Positions 1-12,565 of a stretch of DNA of 64,000 nucleotides are shown in pieces. The stretch lies in the NCBI RefSeq assembly GCF_905220565.1, contig NC_059398.1, positions 6,719,177-6,783,176 on the forward strand, in the 5' to 3' direction. Under the pieces are notes generated by a model. It ran no database searches. It saw nothing but the letters and a program-made list of their open reading frames with translations, and was not told where the DNA came from. The DNA comes from Melitaea cinxia. Its lineage: Eukaryota; Arthropoda; Insecta; Lepidoptera; Nymphalidae. Each line of letters starts with the position of its first letter. Positions within the stretch are counted from its first letter, which is position 1. The position numbers and the translations under genes are program-made.

Positions 1-584
1 GAAGCAAATCGTTTAGTGCGAGATCGTGGGATTTCAACCACATAGCGGTGCAGATTCATGCGATGCCTTGCGGTTCGGTGGTAGAAAGGTGATGGTGGAA
101 CCAAATTGTATAGTTCTAGAGCACACTCTCCGAAATATAACCTGTAAAATACCGACAAACAGGCAACCTTGCGCCGATGCTCGAGACTTTGAAGTCTAGA
201 GCGAACCAGCGATTTGTCACCGATGAGTCTTCTGGCGCGTCGATCCACAGAATCCAAAGCAGCGAGCTGGTACTTGGCAGAGCCATCCCATAAGTGGCTG
301 CAGTACTCCATACACGATCGAACTTGTGCTTTGTAGAGAGTAAGAAGCTGTTCCGGTGTGAAGTACTGCCTGACTTTATTGAGGATACCAAGTTTCTTAC
401 CAGCAATTTTTGCCTTGGATTCTATGCATTGTCCGAAGTTCATATTAGACGAAATATTTATGCCTAGAAGATCAATACTATCGGTGATCAGTACAGATAC
501 ACCCCGGAAAGTCGGAGCCAATGGGAATGGATTATTATTAAATTTCAAAGTTTCATCAAAGCCGTAACATACAACTTTAAGCAT
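1..584 (-). mobile_element. non-LTR retrotransposon, reverse-transcriptase C-terminal region (runs off left edge)
   Basis: The minus strand reads without a stop from an ATG at 584 to the window edge, about 194 codons. The translation contains KLGILNKVRQYF, LLTLYKAQVRSCMEYCSHLW, LDSVDRRARRLIGD and LSVFYRLYFGEC. These are typical of the region after the catalytic palm of insect CR1/Jockey-type LINE reverse transcriptases (thumb and beyond). The YADD active site is not included, so the copy is 5'-truncated or continues in a form I cannot recognise upstream of 584. The frame is open, so the copy is fairly young or was recently active. It is a parasitic element and not a host gene. The exact clade cannot be fixed from this part. 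Confidence 0.8.
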
Positions 585-2135
585 TGCAACCTTTATAATA
601 AAGATGATTACATTAGTGATATATTAATTGTAAATGTAAATACAAAAGCTTGATGAGTTCTAAGTTATATATAATTTTCTCTGTTTATGAATGTTTTATT
701 TACTTTCTAGTATAAACAATTCTATTCGCTATGCAACAGTAACTATGCAAATGTAAGCTTCAAACAAAGAGATAATGTAATAAGCATAAATAAACGTACA
801 GAAAATATACTTTTAACATTAATATCATACAAACTTTCTCCCACTAGTGTTCCAAATACACATTTATAACAAAGAAAAATTAAACAATATACAAACGGAA
901 TAAATATAGGTTGTTAAAATAAGTTAAACATAATAATAATAGTTATAGTGTTTACACCTGTAATTAATAGTACTAATGTTTCCATATCACATAATATATG
1001 GAAACAATTATAATGCTTACGAATTATTTTCAAAATTACGTAATCAATATTTGTGAAAATGGTCTGGAAAATGTTTTGTTATTAGCTGTATACTCTTTCA
1101 TAATTATACTTTTCAGCGAACTAGCAAGTGATACCTGTCTTATATTTAAATTAAATTTATTGCAAATTGTACAAACATTACTTTCTTAGTTAAAAGAAAA
1201 CTTTTTGGAAAGAAATAAAATTATAACAATGACGTCATATTTCTTTACTAATTAGAAACATTTAATTAATTACTTATTTTAAATAATGGAAAAAAATTAG
1301 ATAAAAAGCTCGAACAAGTTTCGGCCTTTCCATAAGACCTGACAGATGAAATAAATTACAAATTTTTATTAGTCAATAACTGGTTATTATATTAATGATT
1401 CTCGATCTGTTTTTCGTTCAATATTTGCATACAAATATGTTCGTGGATCTGTTACGAAAACTAAAAATAATTATGGCTCATGCTATTAGTGTCGTTTTAT
1501 GGGCTAACAAAATCGTTTGTTGAAGAGAAATTAAAATAAGGATCATAATAATATCAAAATCGAACGTAAAATGGCAGACGTAAAAATATCATTTGATGCT
1601 TTAAAATGAAAAAAAAAAAGTTTCTTTTGATTAGAAGATAAGTGTAAATTATAAAAGAAAACAAATTTGTAATGTTGTATGACGATATAAACTAGTACTT
1701 TTTATTTCTTTTATACAACAAAAAATATATAGTAATTTACTCACTCAACAGTTGTTTTATATAATAAGTATTTTGTCCTGGTTTATATCATCACGGCTTT
1801 TAAAGACACTTTGATCGGCGTATTTAGAGTTCTTTGACTCGTTTTAAAGTTCAAATAATTACATACCAACATCGAGCTCTGTATTGTTTAGACATTATTG
1901 AAGTACTCAGGTGGGTAGCAGTGCGGAAATATTTTTTATCACGGATCCGCGGTCGCAGCTCAGAACTAATTATGTTCCCTAATGTAAAAAAACGAGCTCA
2001 ATTCCCATGACTAGAATCACGTAAGTGGCAATGTGAAAACGTAAATTAATTCTCTGTGATTGTACGAGTAAGTCATACAAATAATAACTCAACCTTGACA
2101 AATACTTTTGTCAGAATATTTGTAACTATCGCTTC
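585..2135. other. AT-rich non-coding stretch
   Basis: No coding exon, RNA gene or recognisable repeat was found. The sequence is about 70 percent A+T with short homopolymer runs. The small ORFs here have no protein-like composition. Confidence 0.6.
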
Positions 2136-2463
2136 AGTCTGTAACATCCCACTGCTGGGCACAGGTCTCTTTCCACGTGTAGGAGAAGGATCAGAGTTTA
2201 ATCCACAGTGCTGCTCCAATGCGGGTTGGCGGATATACTATATGTAACGATCGCTATCATGTGTACATGATAACAAACGGGACAGACAGCTTAACGTGCT
2301 CTCCAAGGAACAGTGGAGAGACCCACAAAGACCACTGGTCAAAGAATCAGACCGGAAATAAATATCAAACACAAACGTCCACTCCGGGCGGGAATCGAAC
2401 CCACGACCGTCGGTGTTTAGGCGCCGCCGACAGGGCACACGCACCATTACAACAGTGGCTGTC
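2136..2463 (-). mobile_element. tRNA-derived SINE (family 1), near full length
   Basis: Read on the minus strand, the copy starts with a tRNA-like head. It has an A-box-like segment (TGGTGCGTGTG near 2,440) and a B box (GGTTCGATTCC near 2,395). A body follows with TTGGAGAGCACGTTAAG and CCGCCAACCCGCATTGGAGC, then the tail CCCAGCAGTGGGATGTTACA. Related copies at 11,005, 24,595, 37,828, 38,878 and 40,113 share this body. The short ORFs inside it are artefacts. It is a Pol III-type, LINE-mobilised element with no protein of its own. Confidence 0.75.
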
Positions 2464-3419
2464 AACTACTAACTAGGTATATCATTAGTTAAATGTGCCA
2501 TGGATTCAGCTATTCTATAACACAACTTGTAAAATTAATCAAAGTCCTCACAAGCAGACGGTATTCCAGTCTTTGCCATGATAATTCAATCATTACATCT
2601 ACATACCTATATCCTTTGAGGCTTTGAGTCGTAAAATGACGTAATGCAATGTAAGACGAAATTCGAATACGCTTTTGTTCTAAATAATGCTGTACCGTTG
2701 CAAAGTCAATATAAATTAATAAGAGATTCTATTTGCTTGATCAGATACTAAAAATAAAGTATAGCAAAACAAAAGTAAAGAGGCCACGATAACGATGTTT
2801 AAGATAGGTACTTGATTTAAACACGTTTTACATTGTAAAAACTGATGTTACGTCGTTAAGAAGGGTTTTTGTCGTTTAGCAATCAGAACGTCTAACATAA
2901 TGTTACATTCATGACCAATCACGTACGAATCTTAAGAAAAAACCATCAAAATCACGAAATCGTATTACAATAGATATCTATTAGAAAATTACTTAATAAA
3001 AAATAATATCTCACATATGAATTACTACGACGTAAAAATTAATTGATAAAGCGATGAAAAGTTTTATCTTTGTTTGTTAAAAAAAAGTGTGTACTTTAGA
3101 TCACACGACTGTAGGAAAACTTCTTTAGCAATAGACCTGCTGCACTGTGTCTTAGATATACGAAACGTAACTAGCTATGAGAGAAAGAGAGAAAGAAATA
3201 TGTGCTCGCACCTCTGTCTTGCTCCGTTTTTTTAAGTTTTATTCCAAAAATATTTACTAACGGTCATGTTTTAATTATTGTAATATTGACTGAATTTTAG
3301 TATTGAATTTGGTGATCATTTTAATTTTGGGTTTGATTGAATTTTAGTATATTGATTTTGAGTGTTATTTTTATTGATTTTTGACTTGGTATAATTTGTT
3401 TGTTTGTCATTTGTAACAA
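2464..3419. other. AT-rich non-coding stretch with purine-rich run
   Basis: No gene was recognised. A GA-rich simple run (gagagaaagagagaaag) lies near 3,180-3,200. The remainder is unique-looking AT-rich DNA. Confidence 0.5.
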
Positions 3420-3512
3420 TTGTTGGAACTAACATAGATTAGGAAAAAAATGTAACTAACAAAAATATGGACATATGTCTGAAATAAATTATTATTATTA
3501 TTATTATTATAT
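3420..3512 (+). repeat. probable LINE 3' tail with (ATT)n microsatellite
   Basis: The segment GGACATATGTCTGAAATAAA followed by an ATT run (about 3,489-3,511) looks like the 3' tail of lepidopteran non-LTR elements, which often end in a short simple repeat. No coding part remains upstream. The family assignment rests on the tail alone. A plain microsatellite is the alternative. Confidence 0.45.
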
Positions 3513-4544
3513 TTAGAAGTAAAACACTTCAGACGTGTGGTCTAAAGCACACGTTTTTTTTAGGGGGAAATTATTACACGTTTTAGATTTTAGCTATTTT
3601 ACCCAAATAATATAATTTTTAAAATCCTAGTTAAATAAAGTTAACATATAATGTATGTAATTTGTATACTTAGGCTATAAAATATTACACTATGACTCAT
3701 GTAAGTGGAATAGTGGCATATATTACGTCTTATTTTTATACTCAATAATATGCACTTTGCAGAAATTAATTGCACGTTATTAGTGTCAGTATTGTGTATC
3801 AAATGCCAGAGCATTTAAACAGAATAATTGATAAATTATTGATAATTTACCGACAATGATTTCCTACTTGCGACCTTGATCGTGGCAGATCTTGAATCGA
3901 GAATTTGTTCAACTTGGAGCGAGCAATGTGCTCACAGTGCAACGTTCACTAAACTTTGCGATTACGTCACTCAGTATTTTGGTTGGTACTTGTACAACAA
4001 TTTAGACAAATAACCTTTAAGAATTAATACCTGTTTGAAATTAATTCCACGCATACGTATTATTATTTATAAATGTCTTATTCTTCAGCGATTTCGATGA
4101 AAGACCGTTGAACTTATATTCACTAATGAAAAGGCATTTTAATTTATCGGATTATTTTATTGCATTTAATTTATTGGCAACCTTCTTTTATATTAATGAG
4201 GCGGATTGTTCGTTTGTGATTTATGGTCGTTTTTCGAAATGATTCGAATAAGATCTGCGGATCTCTCAGTACGAGTGTACTGTAACTAGAGTATTTTAAT
4301 TTAATTTTTAAATAACTCGCATTATATTTGTTGAAACAAAAACTATTGTAGTATTTAATACGTTTAAACCGTAAACCAAAATGTACATTAGACGTAGTCT
4401 GGGATAATCGTTAAGACTTATTTCCCACTCAGTCACTTCACATGTGAAGATAAACATTTAGCTGTCACACCTTGTCAAAATATTCATGACTAGTACATAC
4501 CTAAAACATGACGAAAATCCGTGACATTTTAGTTTTCTATACTT
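3513..4544. other. AT-rich non-coding stretch
   Basis: Nothing recognisable: no exon-like ORF, tRNA or known repeat. Confidence 0.5.
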
Positions 4545-4678
4545 GTTGGGCTACGGCATTAGAGAATATAGCCACCCCCTCTCTTCCCGTGGACACGCGC
4601 CATTTTGGCGCGAATTTGTCGATGCCTATGTCCAGCAGTGGACTGCAATAGGCTGAAATTTTAATGATGATGATGACA
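4545..4678 (+). mobile_element. SINE/LINE-3'-end family 2, internally deleted copy
   Basis: The copy begins with GGGCTACGGCATTAGAGAATATAGCCACCCCCTCTCTTCCCGTGG. It then jumps to CGCCATTTTGGCGCGAA and ends with GCCTATGTCCAGCAGTGGACTGCAATAGGCTGAA and a (TGATGA)n tail. The same family occurs at 8,736, 15,817 and 37,270. The (TGA)n tail is typical of elements mobilised by RTE-clade LINEs (established knowledge). The middle of the unit, present at 15,817, is missing here. Confidence 0.7.
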
Positions 4679-6779
4679 AATAATATTAAACTACATAAAA
4701 GTAGATAGACAAATATATAAAATAGATTGATCAGTAAAACATACTGAATTGAAAGATCACATCGAATCGGTTCTTGTTAGATAGCTATGATGCAAAAAAT
4801 TTATTTGCCCTTTATATTTTTTTCATTATATGTATAACGATTTTATTATGTATAGATAACTGCAAAACGTTTAATATAGCACGATGTCATATTTATTTAC
4901 GCGTGGTTATCAGCTTATTTGTACTCCGTCAATGTCACCGAGTTGCTGAGAGGGCAACGGACGCTATATCTGTAAATACATAGACTAATTCACGTATAGA
5001 AGCGTTGTTTTATATCAACTCACACATACAATGTTGATATGTTTTTCTATCTACACGCTACTGCTAGGGTTGCCAAATCCGGTTACCGTTGTTTAAAAAT
5101 TATATTTAAAAGTCTATAACTCTGACCGTATCGGCTTATGAACCAATGTCTCGATGTTAGCACCCAACGTCTTCTTGACCTTGACTTTACCTTATATCGC
5201 TCGAATGTGTCTATTTGGATTTGCATTGGAATAAAAAAAAATTCCGATGCTCAAACTTTTTTTCATTACCAACCTCATTCGTAGGTCGTAGATAAAAAAG
5301 CGGATTGTGCCGCTGATAAAGCAAGAATTATAATTCATTGCCCTTGCTGTTTATTCCAATAATGTTTGTGTTTATCTTTAAAAATATTATTACTTAGAAA
5401 AATACTAACGGTATTTAATCTTGCGATAATGCATTTACTTTTATATTTTACCTCCCTTATTTGTGGTAGTAGTGTTCATATTGTTGCCACTAATTGTTGT
5501 AGATTTTATTGTACCAGGATTATAATTTTGCTAAAATATTTATGATATCTTTGGTCTTTACAAAAAGTACGCTATTTATAGTTTTTATTATTTTATTTCA
5601 TTATACAATTGATAAAAGTACACTAAAATAGAATTAAATGGGTATACATAGAATGGAAGATCTTATTTCATACCTTTTCCTATTAATAAAGTTTTTGCTA
5701 TATCTTTTCACATAATTTTGGTAAATATATTGTGCTGAACATTTTACAAATAATTTTCCTGATTTCATTCTTATTCAACGTTATAGAAATAAAAATAACA
5801 ACATAGTTATAAACGCTTGAACTTAGATTAGGACGGTAACCATGGCTACAATGACTTATCTTTCTAAACATTAAGAGCCACGTGCCGCGCTGGACCGAGA
5901 CGGCGAGGGCTGTGTACTGGGTCATGTCATGGCGGGCGCTTGCGCAACTGAGAACGTTTCTTCGTTTTAAGTAAGATGAACATTTGTATCACCGAATTTA
6001 ACACTTTTGAACTGATTTTGGAACACATTGCATTGCATTATAATTTTAAATAAAGAATTTTATTTTTAAAGCGTCGTTCTTAAGCGTGATTCTTGTAATT
6101 TAAAACAAGACCTAAATATGTAAGTATACAGCTATCAAGTAGTAGCATTCTTAATAGCATTTCTTACTATTTTAATTTAAAGTGCGATTGATTTCAATTG
6201 TAACATCTTTTTGGTTTTTACATAAGCGACACATTTAAGATGTTTTATTAATTTATTTAATTACACAATCAACAAATTAAACTATTACGTATAATAAAAG
6301 AAATATAATTTCGTCGTCTTCATTTCTCTATCAATAAAGTTTTTACTTCTCCACTTTTCCACATTTGATTAAAAAGTATTTTATTACAGTTTATTAAACC
6401 TGAAACGAATCGTACTATAACATTTTATGTGATGGTGATCTCAATATTACCTCAATAGCTACCATAGTACCGTTATGGCCCTTGTGAGGCAAGCCATATT
6501 CGGAACACCATGAAGAAACTCATGCATGTTCCAATTTCACGGGAGTAATTTATTAATACATTAATTATCTTAAATTCAGGTAAAGTGTCGGTCGACGTTA
6601 TGAAAATCTCTTTTTATGAGTATTTCATCTTTCTTAATATTTTAACTAAGACTTATTCATGGCACTTTCACGTGTCTGTTTTTCTGATTTATTAATATAA
6701 ATTATTGTATTATCTGTGTTGAGCAGAAAATATGTTGCCGTACAGAATATCATAGTCAAATGATACTGCTCTCAAGGAG
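4679..6779. other. AT-rich non-coding stretch; possible old internal duplication
   Basis: No gene was recognised. The segments near 5,640-5,730 and 6,300-6,375 share an interrupted similarity centred on CAATAAAGTTTTT-like sequence and may be an old duplication. A GC-richer patch at about 5,870-5,950 includes a CACGTG hexamer but no supported ORF. Confidence 0.4.
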
Positions 6780-6872
6780 TGTCGTATTCCTGGGGTGCAG
6801 GCGTCCATAGGCCATATATAGTGTCCCCTCACCATCAAGCGGACCTTACGCTTACCATCCTAGTAGCATATA
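6780..6872 (-). mobile_element. SINE-like family 3, fragment
   Basis: On the minus strand this reads as the 5' part of the repeat also seen at 7,690 and 23,360. It has a 'GTAAGCGTAAGGTCCGCTTGATGG' type start and the TGGACGCC block, with the rest lost. It is only about 90 bp. Confidence 0.55.
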
Positions 6873-7689
6873 AATACATTTCTAATTATATTCGCAAATA
6901 ACTGGTCATTGTTCTACCATTCAGGGATTCAATTCCCACGTAAGTATTACAAATGCTTGTATAGGAAATACAGAAGTTTGTTATCTTTTAGGCATTTGTG
7001 ATGTATTGTGCATATTTTTAGACCCCTGACTGACTTATTTTCACAATCTATTCTAATCTAATATATAATAGACTTTTAAAATAAGAACTTATTTATCATA
7101 AACACTGACAACAGTGTAATAACGACCCAAGGCATTACATGTTAATCCTTTACCACGTGGTAATGCCAGTAAATGGTTTTTTATAGGAATATAACAAAAT
7201 AAAATTGTATTTGTCAAATGTATAAAATAATAGATATTTTTACAATGTTTGCTTACTGACTGACCGTTAACAATTTAACTTGTATTGTGTCGGACATGTA
7301 AAGAAAACGAATGCCATTCACACCGAATCGTAATTTCCATACGTATATATGGTTTTTACAGTATCGCTTGTACGTCAAGAAATGAGCTATAAAAGTTCAA
7401 TAGTCTAATGAACTCTTTTTTTCTCTCAGTCAATGTCATTTCGGGCGTTAAACTTGGTAATTATTGTTATATCTATTACAACTTGTTTTATTTTTTCTTT
7501 ATTTTTGTGATATTTTTAGCATTATTGTAATGTGCGATATATTACATCATATTTTTATTTCATAAATAGTATTTTCTTTTCGGTTTGACCGTGATAGACT
7601 ATTTAATTATTTTTTCAGATAAAATTATTATTCAAAAATAGCGATGGTACTTTTTTGCATTCCATAATTATTTATCTCTTTTTGTATAT

Positions 7690-7945
7690 GACTAGATCGG
7701 TAAACAAGCGTACGGCTCACCTGACGCGATTTCCGTAGCTCTGAAACACCAGAAGCATCGTAAGCCCGTTGCCGACCCTATCCCCAATTCCCCTCAGGAG
7801 CTCTGGTCACCTTACTCACCAATAGGAACACAACACTGCTTAATGTTATTTAGCTGTCATCTTCTGTAAGATACTGCCGCAGTCGAGCTGCCCCATGTTT
7901 TGAGCAGGAAATTTTGCTGCTGTGCCCTACCTCAGTTAAATGTAC
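7690..7945 (+). mobile_element. SINE-like family 3, near full length
   Basis: The copy has the order GTAAACAAGCGTACGGCTCACC, CACCAGAAGCATCGTAAGC, CAGGAGCTCTGGTCACC, TTATTTAGCTGTCATCTTCT and GCTGTGCCCTACCTCAGT. The order is conserved in the copies at 23,360 (+) and 57,872 (-). I recognise it as a high-copy lepidopteran non-autonomous repeat (Metulj-like). The class name is from memory. It has no coding capacity. Confidence 0.7.
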
Positions 7946-8599
7946 CACAGTTATAAATAATTAATTATCTACCAAAATATTTTAAAACAATACTAAAAAA
8001 ATACTAATACACTAGTTGAATAATTATTTTGATGAACAAGGTGGTAAGGTGCTAAGGTTATCGTTTATAATTCTATATGAATGTTTATTTCTTGATATAA
8101 ATTAAGATGTTGAATAAACATCAATAAATAAGTTAATAATAAGTTCATATACTGATAAACAATAAAAATGCGGTACCACAACTAACCTTTAAAATTGCAA
8201 TTTTTCAGAACTATTGTACATTATTTATTTACGCGTGCGTCTGATGGACAGTCGTTGTAGTTATTTATGAATTCTATACAGGTACTATGGACGCAGGTGT
8301 GGTATTGTCAACTACACCGTATGACCTTTGCATAAGAAATACAGTTTTGCACCGTACCTCCTTAATGTTGATCGTATAAATGAATTGTCCAGTCATTAGT
8401 TATTATTAATTAATTTCATGCATTATTATTTTAATGTGTTACGAGAATAGGGTTACAATACAAATATACTTTATTGTACACTGAGAGAGGAAATATTTAC
8501 ATCGAAAAGATCTTATGCCTAAAAGAGCGACCTTTTCCATACAACCTCAAGCATGAAAAGGACATGACAAAGGATTAGACGGCATGGAGGTTTACATTC

Positions 8600-8622
8600 A
8601 TATATATATATATATATATACA
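8600..8622. repeat. (TA)n microsatellite
   Basis: An uninterrupted TA dinucleotide run. Confidence 0.85.
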
Positions 8623-8735
8623 AATATATTGGGTTTGGAAATTTCGGCGATTCACTTTTGTTAAGTATAAATATAATTAGAAATGCTTCTTCGTCACTCC
8701 AGCCCAAGAAGCTTTTATATAAGCTTCTTGCTTCA

Positions 8736-8870
8736 GCCTATCGCAGTCCACTGTTGGACATAGGCCTACACAAGTTCGCGACAAAAATGGCGCGAACTCA
8801 TGTCTTTTGCCCGTACTCACCACGCTAGGCAGGGAGATTGATGAACGCAGAGCTGGCTTTGCTTAGAAAT
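8736..8870 (-). mobile_element. SINE/LINE-3'-end family 2, truncated copy
   Basis: The plus-strand text CAGCCTATCGCAGTCCACTG, GGACATAGGCCT and AAAAATGGCGCGAACTCATG is the reverse complement of the 3' end of the unit at 15,817. Only the 3' third is present, so the copy is 5'-truncated as LINE-mobilised copies usually are. Confidence 0.7.
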
Positions 8871-9760
8871 GCTTATTATTATGTGAAAATGATGTTAACA
8901 TATAAAATTAAGTTATTTGTAATTGATGTTCATGTGAATATTCATAATATGTATGTAATGTCAAATAGGTACCTACCTATACAGCATATTGCATTATGTG
9001 ACATGTAAAATTAATTACGGGTATAGACTAGAATTATATATTTAAATTGTTGTATTTCATCTTGAAAGTTTTTTACGAAAATATGATTTCGCTTGTCATA
9101 AAAATTAGATCAACATTTTGAGCACCTTTCTAATAGGCAAATAATATTTATTACTTTTATTAGTAAAATTTATGAAAAAAAAATAATTGTGAATTACTAA
9201 AGACGTACAACTTTTTTGTCGTTATTTTAAGTAAATACTACTAACTACTTTTTACGCCTACTTAAAGCGAAACATAAAAAGCTAAAACGTATTAAACATG
9301 GCTGTAATTAAAAAAATAAGTAATCTTTTTCTTAGAAATAATTTTACTTAAGGCATTAAATCCACCCACGAATTAGTTAACTTTCTTTTATAACACGTAA
9401 TGAATACAGCTCTGAGAATTAAGTTTAATAGTTTCGTCAGTCCGTGATTGAATTACAAATGGATTACTAATCGCAATCAATCTCTATAATTTTTGCGGCG
9501 ATGTAATAATTGAACCATTGTGTATACTTTTTTCGATGCGCAATTTGTTATTTTTAAAAAAGATGAAGAATAAAAACAGGAATAAATCGAATCACGTAGC
9601 AGTTTTGTTTCATATTTTATGATTTATTTGCGGTACATAAAATTGAAATAGATTATTTTTGAAATTTGATAACCGCAGCGTATATGCATTATAGAGGTAA
9701 AATTGTTTTTCCTCTTAGAAAAAAAAATTACGTAATGTGTGTACGTACTAGTACCACTAC
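8871..9760. other. AT-rich non-coding stretch
   Basis: Nothing recognisable beyond homopolymer runs. Confidence 0.5.
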
Positions 9761-10054
9761 ATAATATAAAACAAAGTCGCTTCCCGCTGTCTGTATGCTA
9801 AGATCTTTAAAAGTACGCAACGGATTTTGATGCGATTTTCTTTTCTAAATATAGTGATTCCAGAGGAAGGTTTTTATGTATAATACATGCATAATATAGT
9901 AGAGGAACACTGATAGTTTTAGAGGTTTCTAATGTGATGTCGTACATAAACACATTTTTTGCGCATATACCTATTATATTTATTTTATTTTATATTTATA
10001 TTTAACATATTTGGTAAACATAGCACCCATGCGAAGCCGGGGAGGGTGGCTAGT
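9761..10054 (+). mobile_element. Helitron-like non-autonomous element
   Basis: The copy starts with ATAATATAAAACAAAGTCGC and runs through CTTTAAAAGTACGCAACGG and GATTTTGATGCGATTTTC. It ends GCGAAGCCGGGGAGGGTGGCTAGT. A CTAG terminus preceded by a GC-rich potential hairpin is the hallmark of a Helitron 3' end (established). I recognise the body as a common lepidopteran repeat. No Rep/helicase coding remains. Confidence 0.6.
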
Positions 10055-10993
10055 ATATTTATTATTTATTGAACACTATTAATATGTTACATATGTTAAA
10101 CATACTTTTATGATACTTACAATTAGAGAGTAAATGAATGTATGGCCAATAAGCTATTTCTTCCAGAAAACCTAACTTTTTTTATTTTTAAAATTTACCA
10201 TAATAATATTGATTCAATGTATAAAAATGGTTCTTAATATAGTTCAATGTGAACATTTGTAGTTTGCGAGCTATAAAACAACGTTTTATCAGATGGCGTT
10301 GCGCTGTTATCATCGTATGTAGTCCAAGGGCGGCGGCGATAATACGGACTCTGCAGAAAGCAGACAACAAAGACTAGGGCATGTTTCACACTGTACAATA
10401 TTGTACTTAACTTGTAATGATTATTATTCGAAAATGTCGACTATTTTTTTTAAAAGCCCGATTCGAAATTTCTTCAGAGTACCGAGAAAAGGCCTGTGAA
10501 AATTAGAGCTATTAATTTTAATATGCAGAGGTCGCGCATCGAAGATTTCTATTTTCCATATAAATAACAAATGAAACTTACTTGTGTAATGAAAGTTTTT
10601 TAGTGATAAGCATTTCTAGTGAACACTTGCATTTGAATGAAATAAAAGTACGTTGCTTTCTGATATAAATTATGTTTGCTTTATCAATAATAGCTTTATT
10701 ATATAGGTGTATTTATTTTATATGTGTAGTAATTAATTATATAGGTGTATTTAATGTAGCGGAATGTAAGTAAATAGCAGAAATAAATAAATAATAAATC
10801 GATAAATTTTAATAATAACTATACCTATATAAATAAATATTAAAGAAAACCCTTACTAACAGTAACATAGGCTGAGTGTATATTGTAAGTAGAACATAAG
10901 TGTGAACATATGGTAACTAGGAAATAAGTGTAGATATAGACATAGATAAGAAAATAAATAAAATGTTCAGAAATCATAATTGAATGAGTGATC
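10055..10993. other. AT-rich non-coding stretch
   Basis: No gene was found. The motif TTATATAGGTGTATTTA occurs twice (near 10,700 and 10,737), a short local duplication. Confidence 0.45.
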
Positions 10994-11121
10994 AAAGAGT
11001 ATTTACGCTTCAGCCTGTAATATCCCACTACTGGGCATAAGCCTCTTTCCCCATGTAGGAGAAGGATCAGAGCTTAATCCACCACGCTGCTCCAATGCGG
11101 GTTGGCGGATAAAGAGTATTT
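10994..11121 (-). mobile_element. SINE family 1, 5'-truncated, with 11-bp target duplication
   Basis: The SINE body (11,005-11,110) is flanked by perfect AAAGAGTATTT copies at 10,994-11,004 and 11,111-11,121. Only the 3' half of the unit described at 2,136 is present. It ends abruptly inside the conserved GGTTGGCGGAT block, which fits incomplete reverse transcription during target-primed insertion. Confidence 0.85.
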
Positions 11122-12565
11122 GTAAGGGAAAAAAAACCGTCAGCGTCGGACAACGACCTAGTTTTACTAGGCACTCACAGGACTGTCGATCTGTAGTTTG
11201 TAGCCCGTGGATGTAAATTTTTTAAATAAATAAATAAATAATTACTTAAATAATAGCTTTATGCAATGCAAAGATAACTAGGGATCCGCTTGCATAGAAG
11301 GATCCTAGTCAACTTTTTCGAATATTATAAAAGCTTTGGATGGTGGTAGTTACACACTCTAGCGGTTGTTGTCAAAAAAACCTTGGAGGAAGGATGTCAT
11401 TTCTAACTGTGTATAAAAAAATAAAAACAAAATGAAGTTTTAAAATTCCTGAACATCTGTTAGCACCATATTCTGTATAAAATTCATAAGTAGATCTGTG
11501 ATAAAATAATTATTGAAAAAAGATTCGTTCAAGGTAAAAGAAACAGCTACAGTAGTTACTTGATTTTTTTATCTGTACAAGTGTGGTACCCGACGCTACT
11601 CGAGTGGTTACTACCACTCGAGTAGCGTCGAGTCAGAGGATTAAAATCTATAATCACTAACCTGTGGGTAATTGCTAAATTACCGCGAGGAAAATTAGAT
11701 TTTTTATGTTAAAATAATTGATCTATAGAAATATTAACTTTATTTTTTTCTCGTCTTGTATGTAAAGTCTAACGATTCAAATCTGTTAAAAGAGTATAGG
11801 ACTAAGGGAATTTCAAGTCTACGACTACTAAGTACTTTGTTAGGATAATGGCAGTTGTTTTGTAGTAAAAGGAATTTTTATTACATTCTTTGGCCTTTTA
11901 ATACTTTTTTCTTTACAAACTTACTAGACAGATTTGTAGGCAAGAATTTACTAAGTAACATTATAAGTTATAGAACTGTATACTTTGAGTTGTAAATTTT
12001 CTACATTATCAACATTAGTTATTGTTAATAAAACATAAAACTTTTTATTTTCTTTTCAACGGCAGATAACTGAGAATAATAAAAATATTAAAACAATAAA
12101 CTTTTAAACTATCTTAATTATCACTATCAATAAGTAATCAATGACCTCAAATAAAAAATCAATGATCCTCATATTAAAATATCGCCAAGGTTGAGACACT
12201 ATCGTGAGACACTCGTTCACAAGGTGCTTAAAAAGAGTCTCGAATTTATTTTAGTTTCCTTATTTTTCCTCCAAAATTTATCTTAAAAGACATGATAACA
12301 AAACGTGTTTAATATCACAACCGTCCTTGGATTCCAGATGTTTCTATCATACATGAAATCGTATCTAAATGTGTTCTATAGGGCATAAACTAGAAGACTA
12401 CGTGTAAAAACACGTAATTGAAACGTATTTATAATTTTTTCTAACTAATGGATAGACGTAACAATTTTTTTAAAAAGAGAATAGGTAAATATCAAGACTA
12501 AAAATTTTATTTTTTAAAATTGATATAAATAAAAATAATTTTTAATATAACTATCTATCCTACTC
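11122..12565. other. AT-rich non-coding stretch
   Basis: No exon was recognised. A perfect hairpin at 11,591-11,630 is listed separately. Confidence 0.45.
11591..11630. repeat. perfect 18-bp inverted repeat, 4-nt loop
   Basis: The left arm CGACGCTACTCGAGTGGT (11,591-11,608) is the exact reverse complement of 11,613-11,630. The spacer is TACT. No flanking target duplication is evident. Confidence 0.9.
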
